Of a DNA stretch of 64,000 nucleotides, positions 1 to 8,620 are shown in pieces (the first letter of the stretch is position 1; each line of letters begins with the position of its first letter). The position numbers and the translations under genes were made by a program. The notes under the pieces were generated by a model, which saw nothing but the letters and a program-made list of their open reading frames with translations, was not told where the DNA came from and searched no databases. This DNA comes from Protula sp. h YS-2021. Lineage: Eukaryota > Annelida > Polychaeta > Sabellida > Serpulidae. The stretch covers positions 23,563,308 through 23,627,307 of the forward strand of contig OX457026.1 in NCBI GenBank assembly GCA_949752745.1. Direction: 5' to 3'.

Positions 1-675
1 TTGATGGCTGCAGATAATACCTATAAGGTAGAAGTGAAAGAGGCATTTTTAACCATTCGCAAAGTGAGGGTGAGTCCAGGTATTCAGTTAGGACATACAG
101 ATGCATTGATGAAAAGTCCTGCCAAGATCATCATCACTAGAAAAGAATGTAAAGTCTTAGCTATTCCAGCAGGATTTCAGTCTTTTGTGAAAGATAACAT
201 CTTTTTGGGTCAATTACCAAATCGTATTGTCATTGGTCTGGTTCATAATGAAGCTTTTGGTGGATCAGTATTGAGGAATCCATATGATTTCAAACATTTT
301 GATCTGGACTATATGCAACTGTACACGGATGGTGAACCAGTTCTATCCAAACCTCTCAAGCTTGACATTACACAGAACAAATACCTGGACGCTTTTGAAA
401 CGCTTTACAAATCGTTTGATCGATTGAATGGTGAGAAAAGTTCCATTATAAAACGGGAAGATTGGCCAAGAGGTTATGCTTTATTTTCGTTTGACTTAAC
501 ACCGGATTATGATGGCGATGATCATTTCCCCCTGATCAAGCATGGGAATTTGCGGCTAGAAATGAACTTTGCTACGGCTTTGCAACCTACCATCAATGTC
601 ATTGTCTATGCTGAATTTGACAACATTTTTGAGATCAGTGCAAATCGCAGCATTCAATTCGACTACCAGTCATGA
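1..675 (+). CDS. Polinton major capsid-like protein, C-terminal half (partial)
   Basis: The frame is open from the window edge to a stop at 675 and matches the last 224 or so residues of the 457-residue capsid-like protein of copy 2; the N-terminal half lies outside the window. The family is the F54H12.2-like proteins found in invertebrate Polintons, taken to be double-jelly-roll major capsid proteins; that assignment is from family knowledge. The stop overlaps the protease start as ATGA, as in the other copies. No internal stop is seen, unlike copy 3. Confidence 0.75.
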   Translation: MMAADNTYKVEVKEAFLTIRKVRVSPGIQLGHTDALMKSPAKIIITRKECKVLAIPAGFQSFVKDNIFLGQLPNRIVIGLVHNEAFGGSVLRNPYDFKHFDLDYMQLYTDGEPVLSKPLKLDITQNKYLDAFETLYKSFDRLNGEKSSIIKREDWPRGYALFSFDLTPDYDGDDHFPLIKHGNLRLEMNFATALQPTINVIVYAEFDNIFEISANRSIQFDYQS

Positions 676-1109
676 ACACGAAGCAGATTGATGCCATATT
701 GAGTCATGATGTCATGACCAAAGACTTATTTCAAGGCGTGTTTGCCATGGACCAGTTACCATCTTTACAACGCGGCGCCTATGTCATCAACACAGACGAT
801 CAAGATGAACCAGGAGAACATTGGGTGGCAGTGTATTATGATAAAGACCCTGCAGAATATTTTGACTCTTATGGACTATTACCTCTCGATGATCGTTTAG
901 ACATGTTTTTAAGAAATGACTATATGTATAATTCTATCTCATTACAAACGCCAATATCATCGTCATGTGGTTTTTATTGTGTATATTATATATTACATAG
1001 AGCTCGAGGTCAGAGTATGTTTGATATTGTGAATATATTAAAAAGAAAGGATGGTGATTTTATTGTAAAGGATTTTGTATATAGACATTATAAACCATTG
1101 TTTTATTAA
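672..1109 (+). CDS. Adenovirus-type (Ulp1-like) cysteine protease
   Basis: 145 residues, complete. Visible triad candidates are His in GEHWVAVYYD (about residue 50), Asp in FDSYG (about 66) and Cys in SSSCGFYCVYY (about 100), the order and spacing of adenain-like maturation proteases in Polintons and adenoviruses. Role by family: cleavage of capsid precursors inside the virion. It starts in a 4-nt ATGA overlap with the capsid gene, so both probably share one transcript, ending at the polyadenylation signal at 1181. This is the only undamaged protease of the three copies in the window. Confidence 0.85.
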   Translation: MNTKQIDAILSHDVMTKDLFQGVFAMDQLPSLQRGAYVINTDDQDEPGEHWVAVYYDKDPAEYFDSYGLLPLDDRLDMFLRNDYMYNSISLQTPISSSCGFYCVYYILHRARGQSMFDIVNILKRKDGDFIVKDFVYRHYKPLFY

Positions 1110-1180
1110 TGTTGTTGTTGTTATATTAGTTAAGTTGTAGTTAAGTTGTTGGTATATTAGTTAAGTTGTTGTTGTTGTTA

Positions 1181-1218
1181 AATAAAACAAACCAAGTTTT
1201 CAAACAGTCTTGTTTATT
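1181..1218. terminator. Convergent polyadenylation signals, copy 1
   Basis: AATAAA on the plus strand at 1181-1186 follows capsid-protease; AATAAA on the minus strand (TTTATT at 1213-1218) follows the polymerase/PC4-like unit. The two signals are 27 nt apart, so the 3' ends of the two units should overlap. The same arrangement is in copy 2. Confidence 0.6.
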
Positions 1219-1227
1219 GTGTTCTAT

Positions 1228-1445
1228 TTACAAATTCTTAACTACAAACACTATTTACAAAGTTTACAAACACTATTTACAAACTTTTATTTACAAAGTC
1301 TATTTACACTATTTACAAATTCTTAACTACAAACTTTTATTTACAAATTCTATTTACAAAGTTTACAAAGTCTATTTACAAACTCTTAACTACACACTCT
1401 TAACTACAAAGTCTATTTACACTATTTACAAACTTTTTATTTACA
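1228..1445. repeat. TTTACAAA-rich array between convergent genes, copy 1
   Basis: Irregular tandem copies of CTATTTACAAA and TTTACAAACTCTTAACTACA fill the space between the minus-strand PC4-like gene D and the convergent polyadenylation signals. Open frames through it are composition artefacts. A longer version is in copy 2 at 24,055-24,390; copy 3 has lost it. Confidence 0.8.
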
Positions 1446-1811
1446 AACACATTCATTTTTCAATACATTCATCAATGAATACCATTCATTAGAATCTAAA
1501 TTGATATAGGTATCATAGACATTACATCCATGTTTGTAAATGCTATGAAAGCTCACATAACACACATCACCAAACTTTATCACTTTAACAGTTTCATGTT
1601 CAGACAGTTTCAGTTCATATCCTTCTTCTAAGTCAATGTCCACCACACGCATAGGTTGTGTCAGCTCAATGGATTTGATGCTCCGCTTGAGTTGTATTCC
1701 TCCCTCTTTGAATTCAAGCGTTAGGTTCTTTCCAATCCAATGCTTGTAACAGAGCGTACCATTCCACTGTGTTGAGGGTGATGTAGTCGTAGCATTCTGT
1801 AAGCTCGTCAT
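1437..1811 (-). CDS. PC4-like small protein D (overlaps C)
   Basis: The first ATG is at 1811, inside the end of gene C in the +1 frame, giving a 98-nt overlap kept in all three copies. The conserved part lies after the end of C: a run of beta-type segments ending in YVSFHSIYK, then YINLDSNEW followed by a helix. This strand-strand-(I.L...EW)-helix pattern echoes gene A, which is recognisably PC4-like, and the C-terminal half resembles part of the right-end protein of copy 2 (31,476-32,123). Function is inferred only: single-stranded DNA binding or transcription. Translation could be by internal initiation or +1 frameshifting. Confidence 0.6.
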   Translation of the reverse strand: MTSLQNATTTSPSTQWNGTLCYKHWIGKNLTLEFKEGGIQLKRSIKSIELTQPMRVVDIDLEEGYELKLSEHETVKVIKFGDVCYVSFHSIYKHGCNVYDTYINLDSNEWYSLMNVLKNECVCK

Positions 1812-2055
1812 ATTGGCGAAATTGTACAAACACGTCTAAGCAGTTCTCAGTCACACGCACTTCTAATTCATTTGAGACTGCTAGGAGAAAGCCGGGCATT
1901 CTCAACTTGTCTAGGTGATCCTTCAACACGGATTGGTCATCAAGTGATAGGATGAGATACTGTCCAAAATGTCTTAGCACAATGTCATCATATTCGTTTC
2001 TCAGATATGAGAATCCATGCGTAATTGGTTTATATTCCGATAAAAAGTCTTCCAT
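1714..2055 (-). CDS. PC4-like small protein C
   Basis: 113 residues from the first ATG (MEDF); the open frame extends three codons further but without an ATG. Acidic N-terminus, then beta-type segments ending in YDYITLNTVEWYALLQALD, matching the Trp-containing strand-helix signature of genes A, B and D. No catalytic motif. Third in the tandem series behind polymerase. Function unknown; kinship to PC4/SUB1 is inference from the shared pattern and cassette position. Confidence 0.6.
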   Translation of the reverse strand: MEDFLSEYKPITHGFSYLRNEYDDIVLRHFGQYLILSLDDQSVLKDHLDKLRMPGFLLAVSNELEVRVTENCLDVFVQFRQYDELTECYDYITLNTVEWYALLQALDWKEPNA

Positions 2056-2109
2056 CTCGTTCAACAGTCAGATGAACTATGAGCTGTCTCCTTGTCTTCA
2101 AAGACGTTT

Positions 2110-2481
2110 TTATGCTCGCAAGATGGTGAAGAGTGGATGTTGTATCGCTTCTAGGAATCGTAAGACTGCGCGCCAGTTCTTGATATCAAAGAGGATCAAA
2201 TCTGTATATGGTGTATCTGGCACAACTCCCTTATAATCCTTTGGATAATCCTGTAAAAGATTTCTACAGAATGTCACACGTATCTTAGAATCATATTCAA
2301 CCACCGTCACTTCCACTTTATTTTCAAGTCTACGTTTAAACCCAGGTTCAAGCGGTATGTTTTTAAAGTCTTTCCACACTTCAGGTTTAAACCGATGATA
2401 ACTTGTCTTAGAATCTAGTATCACTTCATTCCTCTCATTGACAGTAAGGTAAACACCACCGTTCAGCATGAGTGCATTCAT
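2110..2481 (-). CDS. PC4-like small protein B
   Basis: 123 residues from the first ATG (MNAL). The region upstream in frame has no ATG and overlaps the end of gene A. Shows strand-rich sequence, then DLILFDIKNWRAVLRFLEAI, the same Trp-plus-helix end as A, C and D. The N-terminal part is nearly the same as copy 3 and more different from copy 2, supporting a closer relation of copies 1 and 3. Function not known. Confidence 0.6.
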   Translation of the reverse strand: MNALMLNGGVYLTVNERNEVILDSKTSYHRFKPEVWKDFKNIPLEPGFKRRLENKVEVTVVEYDSKIRVTFCRNLLQDYPKDYKGVVPDTPYTDLILFDIKNWRAVLRFLEAIQHPLFTILRA

Positions 2482-2494
2482 GATTGTTACCTTG

Positions 2495-2845
2495 TTATGA
2501 GCCACCTTCTTGTCTACGAAGCCTTTTATCCACTTCTTTCACCTGCTTCTTCAGCATTTTCCATTCAGGTATTGTCAGCAAAATTCCCTTTTTCGTTGGA
2601 CGGTTTTTTCCAGTCCCCTTATCTCTGAGGTATTTGCGAATGTTTATCACACCTTCATTACTTTGTTTCATAATCTTGATATACTTTCCATTGCCTAGAG
2701 AAAGCATTCCATCCCACGACTGTGGTGTTGGTGCTATCTCCACTTTTAATTTCTTGATGGTAGTATCAGGATGTTTCACATTCATGTCTTTCACTGTATC
2801 AGCAAGAGTATCCATATCCGTTGTTGCAGATCTTTTCCGATTCAT
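2495..2845 (-). CDS. PC4/SUB1-like transcription coactivator-type protein A
   Basis: 116 residues. After an acidic and basic N-terminal tail, the C-terminal 65 residues follow the PC4 (p15/SUB1) domain: GNGKYIKI, VINIRKYLRD, a KNRPTKKGI turn, then LLTIPEWKMLKKQ and a final helix. The human protein has the same order (strand, IDIREYW, PGRKGISL, W..LK helix). PC4 domains bind single-stranded DNA and act with RNA polymerase II; in a protein-primed replicon an SSB role is reasonable but inferred. It follows polymerase by about 55 nt with its own TATA box overlapping the polymerase stop. Confidence 0.8.
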   Translation of the reverse strand: MNRKRSATTDMDTLADTVKDMNVKHPDTTIKKLKVEIAPTPQSWDGMLSLGNGKYIKIMKQSNEGVINIRKYLRDKGTGKNRPTKKGILLTIPEWKMLKKQVKEVDKRLRRQEGGS

Positions 2846-2900
2846 GTTGACGCTTCAGTGTTCACACCTCAACTAACTCTAAAGTTGAAGTGTCTCCCCC

Positions 2901-2907
2901 TTATATA
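2901..2907 (-). promoter_or_regulatory. TATA box of gene A overlapping PolB stop codon (copy 1)
   Basis: TATATAAGG on the minus strand overlaps the PolB stop; an Inr-like sequence lies about 30 nt downstream and the ATG of gene A at 2845. The same is seen in copies 2 (22,609) and 3 (56,203). Confidence 0.5.
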
Positions 2908-5900
2908 CTGTAATGCCCATGCGCCAAAGTGGAATAGCCATCACTCATCACATATCGCTTGTCATCAAAGGGAGAGAGAGCCACTTTCCTCAACTTCTCC
3001 GAGAAGATCTGGTGGTTATGACTTCGAATGATGTGCCCTGTGGTTATCGTTTGCGTTTGGTTGAACAAACTGTCTCTATACTGCTGATGTTTCATACGTC
3101 TTTGACACGCGCGAGTGATGCCTTTGGCCGTACGTTTTTCTTTCCCACCATATATCATACTATACATTTTCGGTCGAAGTCCAACAAACTCTTCAATGGG
3201 AATGCCCGCCGTCTCATCTTTCATTTTCCCAAGCACTTTCTTGTTCACGTTGGAATGCAGGAAATGATCTGGGGGATAGTCACTTGTGTCGAACAAGTCG
3301 GCATCTTCCTGCATGTCTTTGTAGATATCTTCCGTTTCTATGTCATAACATAGACTGTCGGTGTCGCTGAACAAGAGTTTGGCGTTGGGATACTTGGTCA
3401 TGATGTAGTTGTAATGAAAGTGGAACATGAGCACCTTGCTGAGGTCGAGAATGGTGAAACCAACTTGAATGGGTTTATCCAGAAGCAGATCCACTTTGCG
3501 CAAATGTACCGCGGTCAAATCTTCGTTGAAAATTCTAAATTTGTGGAAGGAAGGTTTGGCCACAAGTTTCTTGAACCGCTTTTCTTTGTGAACAAGTTCC
3601 ACATTCATGCGCTTTCTCACATTTTCCATGGTTTTGCCAAACACAGAGTTGTTCATCAGTTTGAAAAAGTCTTTCTCAAACGGGTTCTTGGCCAACTTTC
3701 TCTTTTCCGTGTTCAATGAGATGCATTTTGCCAACCATTTGCTCTGTGCAAACATGATGGCACGGTGCACCTTCATGACTTTCAATCCCAGTGAGAGATA
3801 TTGCTGTAAATTTCTATAATGAAGCACATATTTCTTCTTGTCACACAGGTTGGGAATGAGCTTTTCACTAGGTTTGCCTTTCATGTTTAGATCTTTCCGT
3901 AGCTTCTGACTATGCTCTGACAATTCTCCCACTTTCACACATTTCCGTTCTGGAGCCACTGGATAGTGATTATGATGATCATGGATTGAATATGGGTATT
4001 CCAAATCCACTTCTAAAATGTATCCAATCTCATCATCTTCATCCACATCCATAAAGTCAATGGATTCTGGCTCGCTCACCCACATAAATCCACTTTCCGG
4101 CATGCTTTGCGACATGGCCCAGCCATACAAGTTGTTTGCATCCAGGTACGTCAAGTAGTTGGTTGGTTTCGTGGGATCGTAATCTGCTACGTAGGGGTTA
4201 TTTGCTTTCGCATACTTGTGTGTGATGACAGATATTCCTCCACGTAGACCTTGTTCAACCATTTGGTACATGTCAATGTCGTTGATCAATTCCAATTTCA
4301 CCTTTGTCGCTTTCAACATGGCATCCCACGACAGTCCTGGCGCTGTATAGTAGTGAGCAGGATCCAATTCATACGTGTTGAGACATACGTGACGGAAGTT
4401 TTCAAACACGTCAGCCAGCAGCAACACATCTGATTTCAGGTACAAGTCATGGTATTCACCAAATGTAGTACAGTGGAATGTCTCCCACACCTTCTGCGCA
4501 TGCGCATAATCCTCATCGCTAATGTCTTCTTCACTGAGCAGACTGTAAAACTTGTCCTTGGACGGTAGTTGTGTTTCAGCAAACTTGGATGGCTCATCCA
4601 CGTAATCGTAGGGGTACACTCCCTTTCTCAACAGTAACTCTTGTTGGTCACTATCGTGAATGTGTGACGTCATGTGATAAAAGTTGTCTTTCCCTTCTGC
4701 TGCCAGGTTAGATACCAGATTCTGTAGAGAAGTACTCATGAACTGAAAGCTGTCTGTAAATTTCAGATTGCTCATGGTGAATGCAATATATTTCTCAACG
4801 GTGTTGGGAATGACTGTAATCGTCTCATTTTTTAACTTTCCAATTTCTTCCATGATCAAATGGCTGTCATAGCCTCGTAAATTGTGGAAAAACATAGGAA
4901 TGATGAAAGAATCTTCAACATCCTGCTGATCCTTTCGAAGTCGAAATTGTAAATTGCATTCACGATGTGCAGCTCCACGGTATTTGCCATTGATATGGTC
5001 ATGATCTCTCACATGATCTGCTCCTAGAGGCTCATGACAAATGTAGCAATCCGTAGCGTTCTTATAATGCTCTTCATCTTCATGAGTCATGACCATTTTC
5101 TTTTTCTGTTGTAAACCATGCACAATACGATCACGCTCATTCACCATATGGTCTAAAAAGACTTTCACAGCATTATCTCCTCGATACACGACTGGTGCAC
5201 GTGTATCATACTGGCTGACAACCACATAGGCAAAGCTGTTTGGACGATGATGTTGATACTTGTCTCCTTCATGCTTTTTCGTGAAACATTCAAAGTCTGC
5301 ATAAATGACAAAGGGCGCTCGCTGTTGTTTGGCTACATTCTTGAACTTGATGAAGGGTTCCTTGGGGAAAGATAAGCGTTGTGCTCCATGCTTGCCACAC
5401 ACTTCACGATGCTTGTCTAAAAGATCTTGTCGCTTAAACCCGTGAAGACAGTTAAAACAATAAAACATTGCTCCATTATACTTGGTACGATAAGTCATCA
5501 GTCTGCTGAAATTCTTGATGAGGCAATAATGTCTTGTCTTGTCATTGCTGATCAAAAGCAAGTTGATTTCTCTGGCGCTGTTGGCGCTGGTGTTTCGGCT
5601 GAGTTGTATGGGAACAACGACATCATGTTCATATCCAAACACGTTGATGGACACATCATTCTCCTTTTCAAACTTTGGAATGTCTGTAATCGGTGTTGGA
5701 AATGTCATACCTTCCACCTTCAATTCGTTCTCAAATAGCTTGTATTGATGTACACGCTGTGGGTTTCTATCTGTTGAAGGGTGAAGGTGAGCCAATACTG
5801 ACCATAAGAAACAGTTGTTGTCTTTATTCTGAATGTTTAACACACCTTTCGTACTCTTTACTTTCTTCGGTAGTGGGATAAAACTGCTTGCTTCCAGTGG

Positions 5901-6587
5901 CGCTGACGTAGCTGTATGCACTTCAATGAATAATATGTTATCCAACACCCAGCCAGAACCTTGTCGCTCATGTTCATCAAACCTGGTGAAAAATTCTTTA
6001 TAGGCTTCTGGCAAGTCCTTCTCAATATCCGTTGGATTGTATGCTGCATATGTCGGACTACTGATGAAGGCATTATCCACCTGTTCTACCATCACGCCTT
6101 CAGCATTTGGTGTCATTTTCTTGAAGCGTGCATGTACCACAATGTACCATTTCATGCCACGGTTTAACGTTTCTAGCAAATGTCTCTTGATTCTATTCTC
6201 TTGTTGTCGCATTTCAAGTAGCAAATCTGATCCATCTTCAGGCTCAAACCGTCTTTCCTGTGCGTTTTCACCAAGACTCACTCTTCTGCCTCTGCCTACT
6301 TGTCCTGTCTCTTTCTTTCTTTGTTCTTCATGAGACACATTTTCCATCTCAGCACATGCATGTGTCTCAAATGCATCCAAAGATGAAAATATCTTGGCGC
6401 ATTTACAGCAGAGGACTGGATCAGGTCTTTCAACACCATCTTGTACGGTCTTTCGTCTCTTGACTTCAATCTGCTCAACAAGCTCTTCATGAGCACAATT
6501 CATCCTAGCTGGTTTGCATGTATGTGCCACGAACACTTCCAGAGATGGAAATGTTACATCACAATCATGACAGTAGACTGTTGCCAT
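2901..6587 (-). CDS. Protein-primed family B DNA polymerase of Polinton (PolB)
   Basis: About 1228 residues from the first ATG (6587); no premature stop. Order seen: two C2H2/C2HC zinc fingers at the N-terminus; a Cys...His region (NNCFLW at about 255, HYCLIKN at about 353) reminiscent of OTU/papain-like proteases; a third zinc finger; exonuclease I motif IYADFEC (about 427); an HNH/endonuclease VII-like DHDHINGKYRGAAH segment (about 528); exonuclease II FHNLRGYDSH; polymerase motif A YLDANNLYGW (about 814), motif B NNSVFGKTMEN (about 978) and motif C SDTDSL (about 1074). Role: element replication with protein priming at the terminal repeats, by family. The frame runs upstream of the ATG through a GTG, because a spliced leader may join here (see 7534-7558). 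Confidence 0.92.
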   Translation of the reverse strand: MATVYCHDCDVTFPSLEVFVAHTCKPARMNCAHEELVEQIEVKRRKTVQDGVERPDPVLCCKCAKIFSSLDAFETHACAEMENVSHEEQRKKETGQVGRGRRVSLGENAQERRFEPEDGSDLLLEMRQQENRIKRHLLETLNRGMKWYIVVHARFKKMTPNAEGVMVEQVDNAFISSPTYAAYNPTDIEKDLPEAYKEFFTRFDEHERQGSGWVLDNILFIEVHTATSAPLEASSFIPLPKKVKSTKGVLNIQNKDNNCFLWSVLAHLHPSTDRNPQRVHQYKLFENELKVEGMTFPTPITDIPKFEKENDVSINVFGYEHDVVVPIQLSRNTSANSAREINLLLISNDKTRHYCLIKNFSRLMTYRTKYNGAMFYCFNCLHGFKRQDLLDKHREVCGKHGAQRLSFPKEPFIKFKNVAKQQRAPFVIYADFECFTKKHEGDKYQHHRPNSFAYVVVSQYDTRAPVVYRGDNAVKVFLDHMVNERDRIVHGLQQKKKMVMTHEDEEHYKNATDCYICHEPLGADHVRDHDHINGKYRGAAHRECNLQFRLRKDQQDVEDSFIIPMFFHNLRGYDSHLIMEEIGKLKNETITVIPNTVEKYIAFTMSNLKFTDSFQFMSTSLQNLVSNLAAEGKDNFYHMTSHIHDSDQQELLLRKGVYPYDYVDEPSKFAETQLPSKDKFYSLLSEEDISDEDYAHAQKVWETFHCTTFGEYHDLYLKSDVLLLADVFENFRHVCLNTYELDPAHYYTAPGLSWDAMLKATKVKLELINDIDMYQMVEQGLRGGISVITHKYAKANNPYVADYDPTKPTNYLTYLDANNLYGWAMSQSMPESGFMWVSEPESIDFMDVDEDDEIGYILEVDLEYPYSIHDHHNHYPVAPERKCVKVGELSEHSQKLRKDLNMKGKPSEKLIPNLCDKKKYVLHYRNLQQYLSLGLKVMKVHRAIMFAQSKWLAKCISLNTEKRKLAKNPFEKDFFKLMNNSVFGKTMENVRKRMNVELVHKEKRFKKLVAKPSFHKFRIFNEDLTAVHLRKVDLLLDKPIQVGFTILDLSKVLMFHFHYNYIMTKYPNAKLLFSDTDSLCYDIETEDIYKDMQEDADLFDTSDYPPDHFLHSNVNKKVLGKMKDETAGIPIEEFVGLRPKMYSMIYGGKEKRTAKGITRACQRRMKHQQYRDSLFNQTQTITTGHIIRSHNHQIFSEKLRKVALSPFDDKRYVMSDGYSTLAHGHYSI

Positions 6588-6633
6588 CGTTGTTGCTAGA
6601 ACTGAAATGAAGTAAAATATACGTTTCACTCTT

Positions 6634-6642
6634 CCTTTTATA
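6634..6642 (-). promoter_or_regulatory. PolB proximal TATA box (copy 1)
   Basis: TATAAAAGG on the minus strand, 47 nt before the first ATG of PolB; Inr-like TCATTTC and TCAGTT lie about 30-40 nt downstream. The latter also serves as a possible splice acceptor (TTTCAG). Conserved in the three copies. Confidence 0.55.
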
Positions 6643-7084
6643 CCACTTCAATGGTGTGTTAACTCAGCAGAATGTATCACTAGTTGACTAGTTGACATGT
6701 TTCACTCATGCTTTTATTCTACTTCCATGTAATCAAAATATGGTGTGTAACTTGTTCAAAAATTGTTCAAAAATGCTGACTCAGCAGAATTTTACTTGTG
6801 TATATGAATGTCTCACTTACAGTTGTGAAGTTGTACTGCTGCACAGTAGAGACATCTAGCGGTGAAGTTAAATGGTCTGCCAAATGGTATTCATCCGCGA
6901 AGAAGCACTGTAATGGTGAAATTTTCAGTCAACTATAACGAAAGTTATCACAATTTTAAGTTAAAATGGTGGTAAAAATGCATACAGTCAGCTGCGCAAA
7001 TAGCCTATGACTACTTTATAACAAAAGTTTACATAAAACTGAATCAAACAGTGAAATTTTCATATAAATCGACCAAGTATAACG

Positions 7085-7500
7085 AAAGGTATTCTTTTAC
7101 AAAGTTTGTTTACAAAGTTTGTTTACAAAGTTTGTTTACAAATTTTCAATTATGTAAATAAGTCAAGTTTGTTTACAAAGTTTGCTTACAAATTTTGTTT
7201 ATAAAGTTTGTTTACAAATTTTGTTTAAAAAGTTTGTTTACAAAGTTTGTTTACAAAGTTTGTTTACAAAGTTTGTTTATAAAGTTTGTTTACAAAGTTT
7301 GTTTACAAATTTTATTTATAAAGTTTGTTTACACAGTTTGTTTACAAAGTTTGTTTACAAAGTTTCAATTATGCAAATAACTAAAGTTTGTTTACACAGT
7401 TTGTTTACAAAGTTTGTTTACAAAGTTTCAATTATGCAAATAACTAAAGTTTGTTAACAAAGTTTGTTTACAAAGTTTGTTTGCAAATAACTAAAGTTCA
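7085..7500. repeat. Subterminal TTTACAAAGTTTG array (copy 1)
   Basis: About 30 irregular copies of a 12-13-nt unit TTTACAAAGTTTG, interrupted by a longer motif with CAATTATGCAAATAACTAAAG. It lies in the predicted intron between the TIR promoter and PolB. The same array occurs in copies 2 (18,048) and 3 (52,010). Open frames here are artefacts of the repeat. Confidence 0.85.
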
Positions 7501-7533
7501 CTTTTTATTTATAAAGTTTCAATAAACACTTAC

Positions 7534-7558
7534 CGAAATAGTTGTCACTGGATGCCAT
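7534..7558 (-). CDS. Predicted leader mini-exon of PolB (MASSDNYF), copy 1
   Basis: ATG at 7558 opens a frame MASSDNYF ending one base into a codon at a GTAAGT donor. Joined to the acceptor at 6601 (TTTCAG) the frame enters PolB in phase. Upstream on the same strand is TATATAAG (7641-7648) with TCATTT about 30 nt later. The mini-exon is identical in phase in copy 2. Prediction only; no transcript evidence. Confidence 0.4.
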
Positions 7559-7640
7559 CCCTGGATCTGATGTGATCCAATTGTAGTGTGTAACTCTTGC
7601 TCCACTTACCGAAATGACTGTCACTGCTGTATGCTCATCC

Positions 7641-7648
7641 CTTATATA
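7641..7648 (-). promoter_or_regulatory. TIR-borne TATA box (copy 1)
   Basis: TATATAAG on the minus strand within the terminal repeat, pointing inward to PolB. A matching box is at 17,906 in copy 2 and 51,858 in copy 3. Confidence 0.5.
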
Positions 7649-7689
7649 CCCCTCTGATGGAACTGAAGCTGACTTGACAGAATGTTGCT

Positions 7690-8123
7690 CGCTTAGGGGG
7701 GGGGGGGGTCGGTCCATAGTATGTCCTGAGGGGGGGGGGGGGGGTCGGTCGACCCAAAAAATGAAAAATGTTCAGAATCGTCTGAAACGGATAAATATGC
7801 AAAAATCACAATTTCGGGGGGGTGGGGGGGTCTTCACTTTTTAGGGTCTGTTGTCGATTGACTTCGGAAATGAAAGCTTGACTTCATTGACTTCGACGAT
7901 CATCGACTGAAACCCTAGGAAGCCGCCACACAGCAGGACCTCATTATGACCTCATTATGACCCCATTATGACCTCATTATGACGTCATGGATGGTCGCGC
8001 CTATCCTAACACTTATCGTGACCTCACTTCCGGTCCAGACAACACTTCCGGTCCAGACAACACTTCCGGTCCAGACAACACTTCCGGTCCAGACAGTATC
8101 ACGTCACAAAGTGTGGTGGAACT
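7690..8123. repeat. Terminal inverted repeat of copy 1 with G-tracts
   Basis: Contains one unit of the G-tract repeat (GGTCGACCC ... AATTTCGGGGGG, 7740-7830), then a segment shared with the start of copy 3 (CTGTTGTCGATTGACTTCGG), then short tandem ATTATGACCTC repeats (7934-7985) and ACTTCCGGTCCAGACA repeats (8028-8098), then CACAAAGTGTGGTGGA. Confidence 0.75.
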
Positions 8124-8303
8124 CTTAAGAGAACCACCACAAAAGTGTGGTAGAACTCTTATTTTCACACTACTTAGAAAAGCCAAACTTGGCACATATA
8201 TAAAGAGCGATGCAATCTAAAGCAACCGATAAAATTTTTTGACCTTGACCTTGACCATGACCTTGAAATGGCGAAAAAACATTATTTAAGAAAAACAATG
8301 AGT

Positions 8304-8620
8304 TATCTCGAAAACGGAAAGAGATAGAGCAATTCTGACCACATTTTCGACCTCCACCCCCTATACGACGATACTTATGGTATAACTTCCGGTGTCCTTG
8401 ACCTCCAGGTCATTTTCGAGCCCCAAACCGGAAGCTGGCCTTTATCTCGAAAACGGAAAGAGATAGAGCAATTCTGACCACATTTTCGACCTCTACCCCC
8501 TATACGACGATACGTAAGGTATAACTTCCGGTGTCCTTGACCTCCATGTCACTTTCGAGCCCCAAACTGGAAGTTGGCCTTTATCTCGAAAAAGGTAAGA
8601 GATAGAGCAAATTTTTGGCC
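8304..8620. repeat. 139-nt tandem repeat, about 2.3 units
   Basis: TATCTCGAAAACGGAAAGAG recurs at 8304, 8443 and, slightly changed, 8582. Units are close to identical over 139 nt and contain a TTCCGGTGTCCTTGACCTCC core. Lies just outside Polinton copy 1. Confidence 0.85.

Larger units (their letters stand above)
1..8123 (-). mobile_element. Maverick/Polinton element, copy 1 (partial, inverted)
   Basis: Right-hand part of a Polinton cut by the window start. Polymerase and the four PC4-like genes lie on the minus strand, capsid and protease on the plus strand, so it is inverted relative to copies 2 and 3. All genes visible here are open. The outer end is recognised by the same terminal motifs as copy 2 (GTCACAAAGTGTGGTGGA). 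The last base is uncertain: homology fades at about 8120-8123, where a near-palindrome around CTTAAG follows. Its distal terminal sequence and PC4-like gene B match copy 3 better than copy 2. Confidence 0.9.

Noticed and set aside
1166..1492. 108-codon open frame in the TTTACAAA array
   Set aside because: Tandem 11-13-nt repeats without stop codons produce long repetitive frames; no domain.
7182..7457. Open frames of KFVYKVCLQSLFT repeats
   Set aside because: Translation of the TTTACAAAGTTTG array, not a protein.
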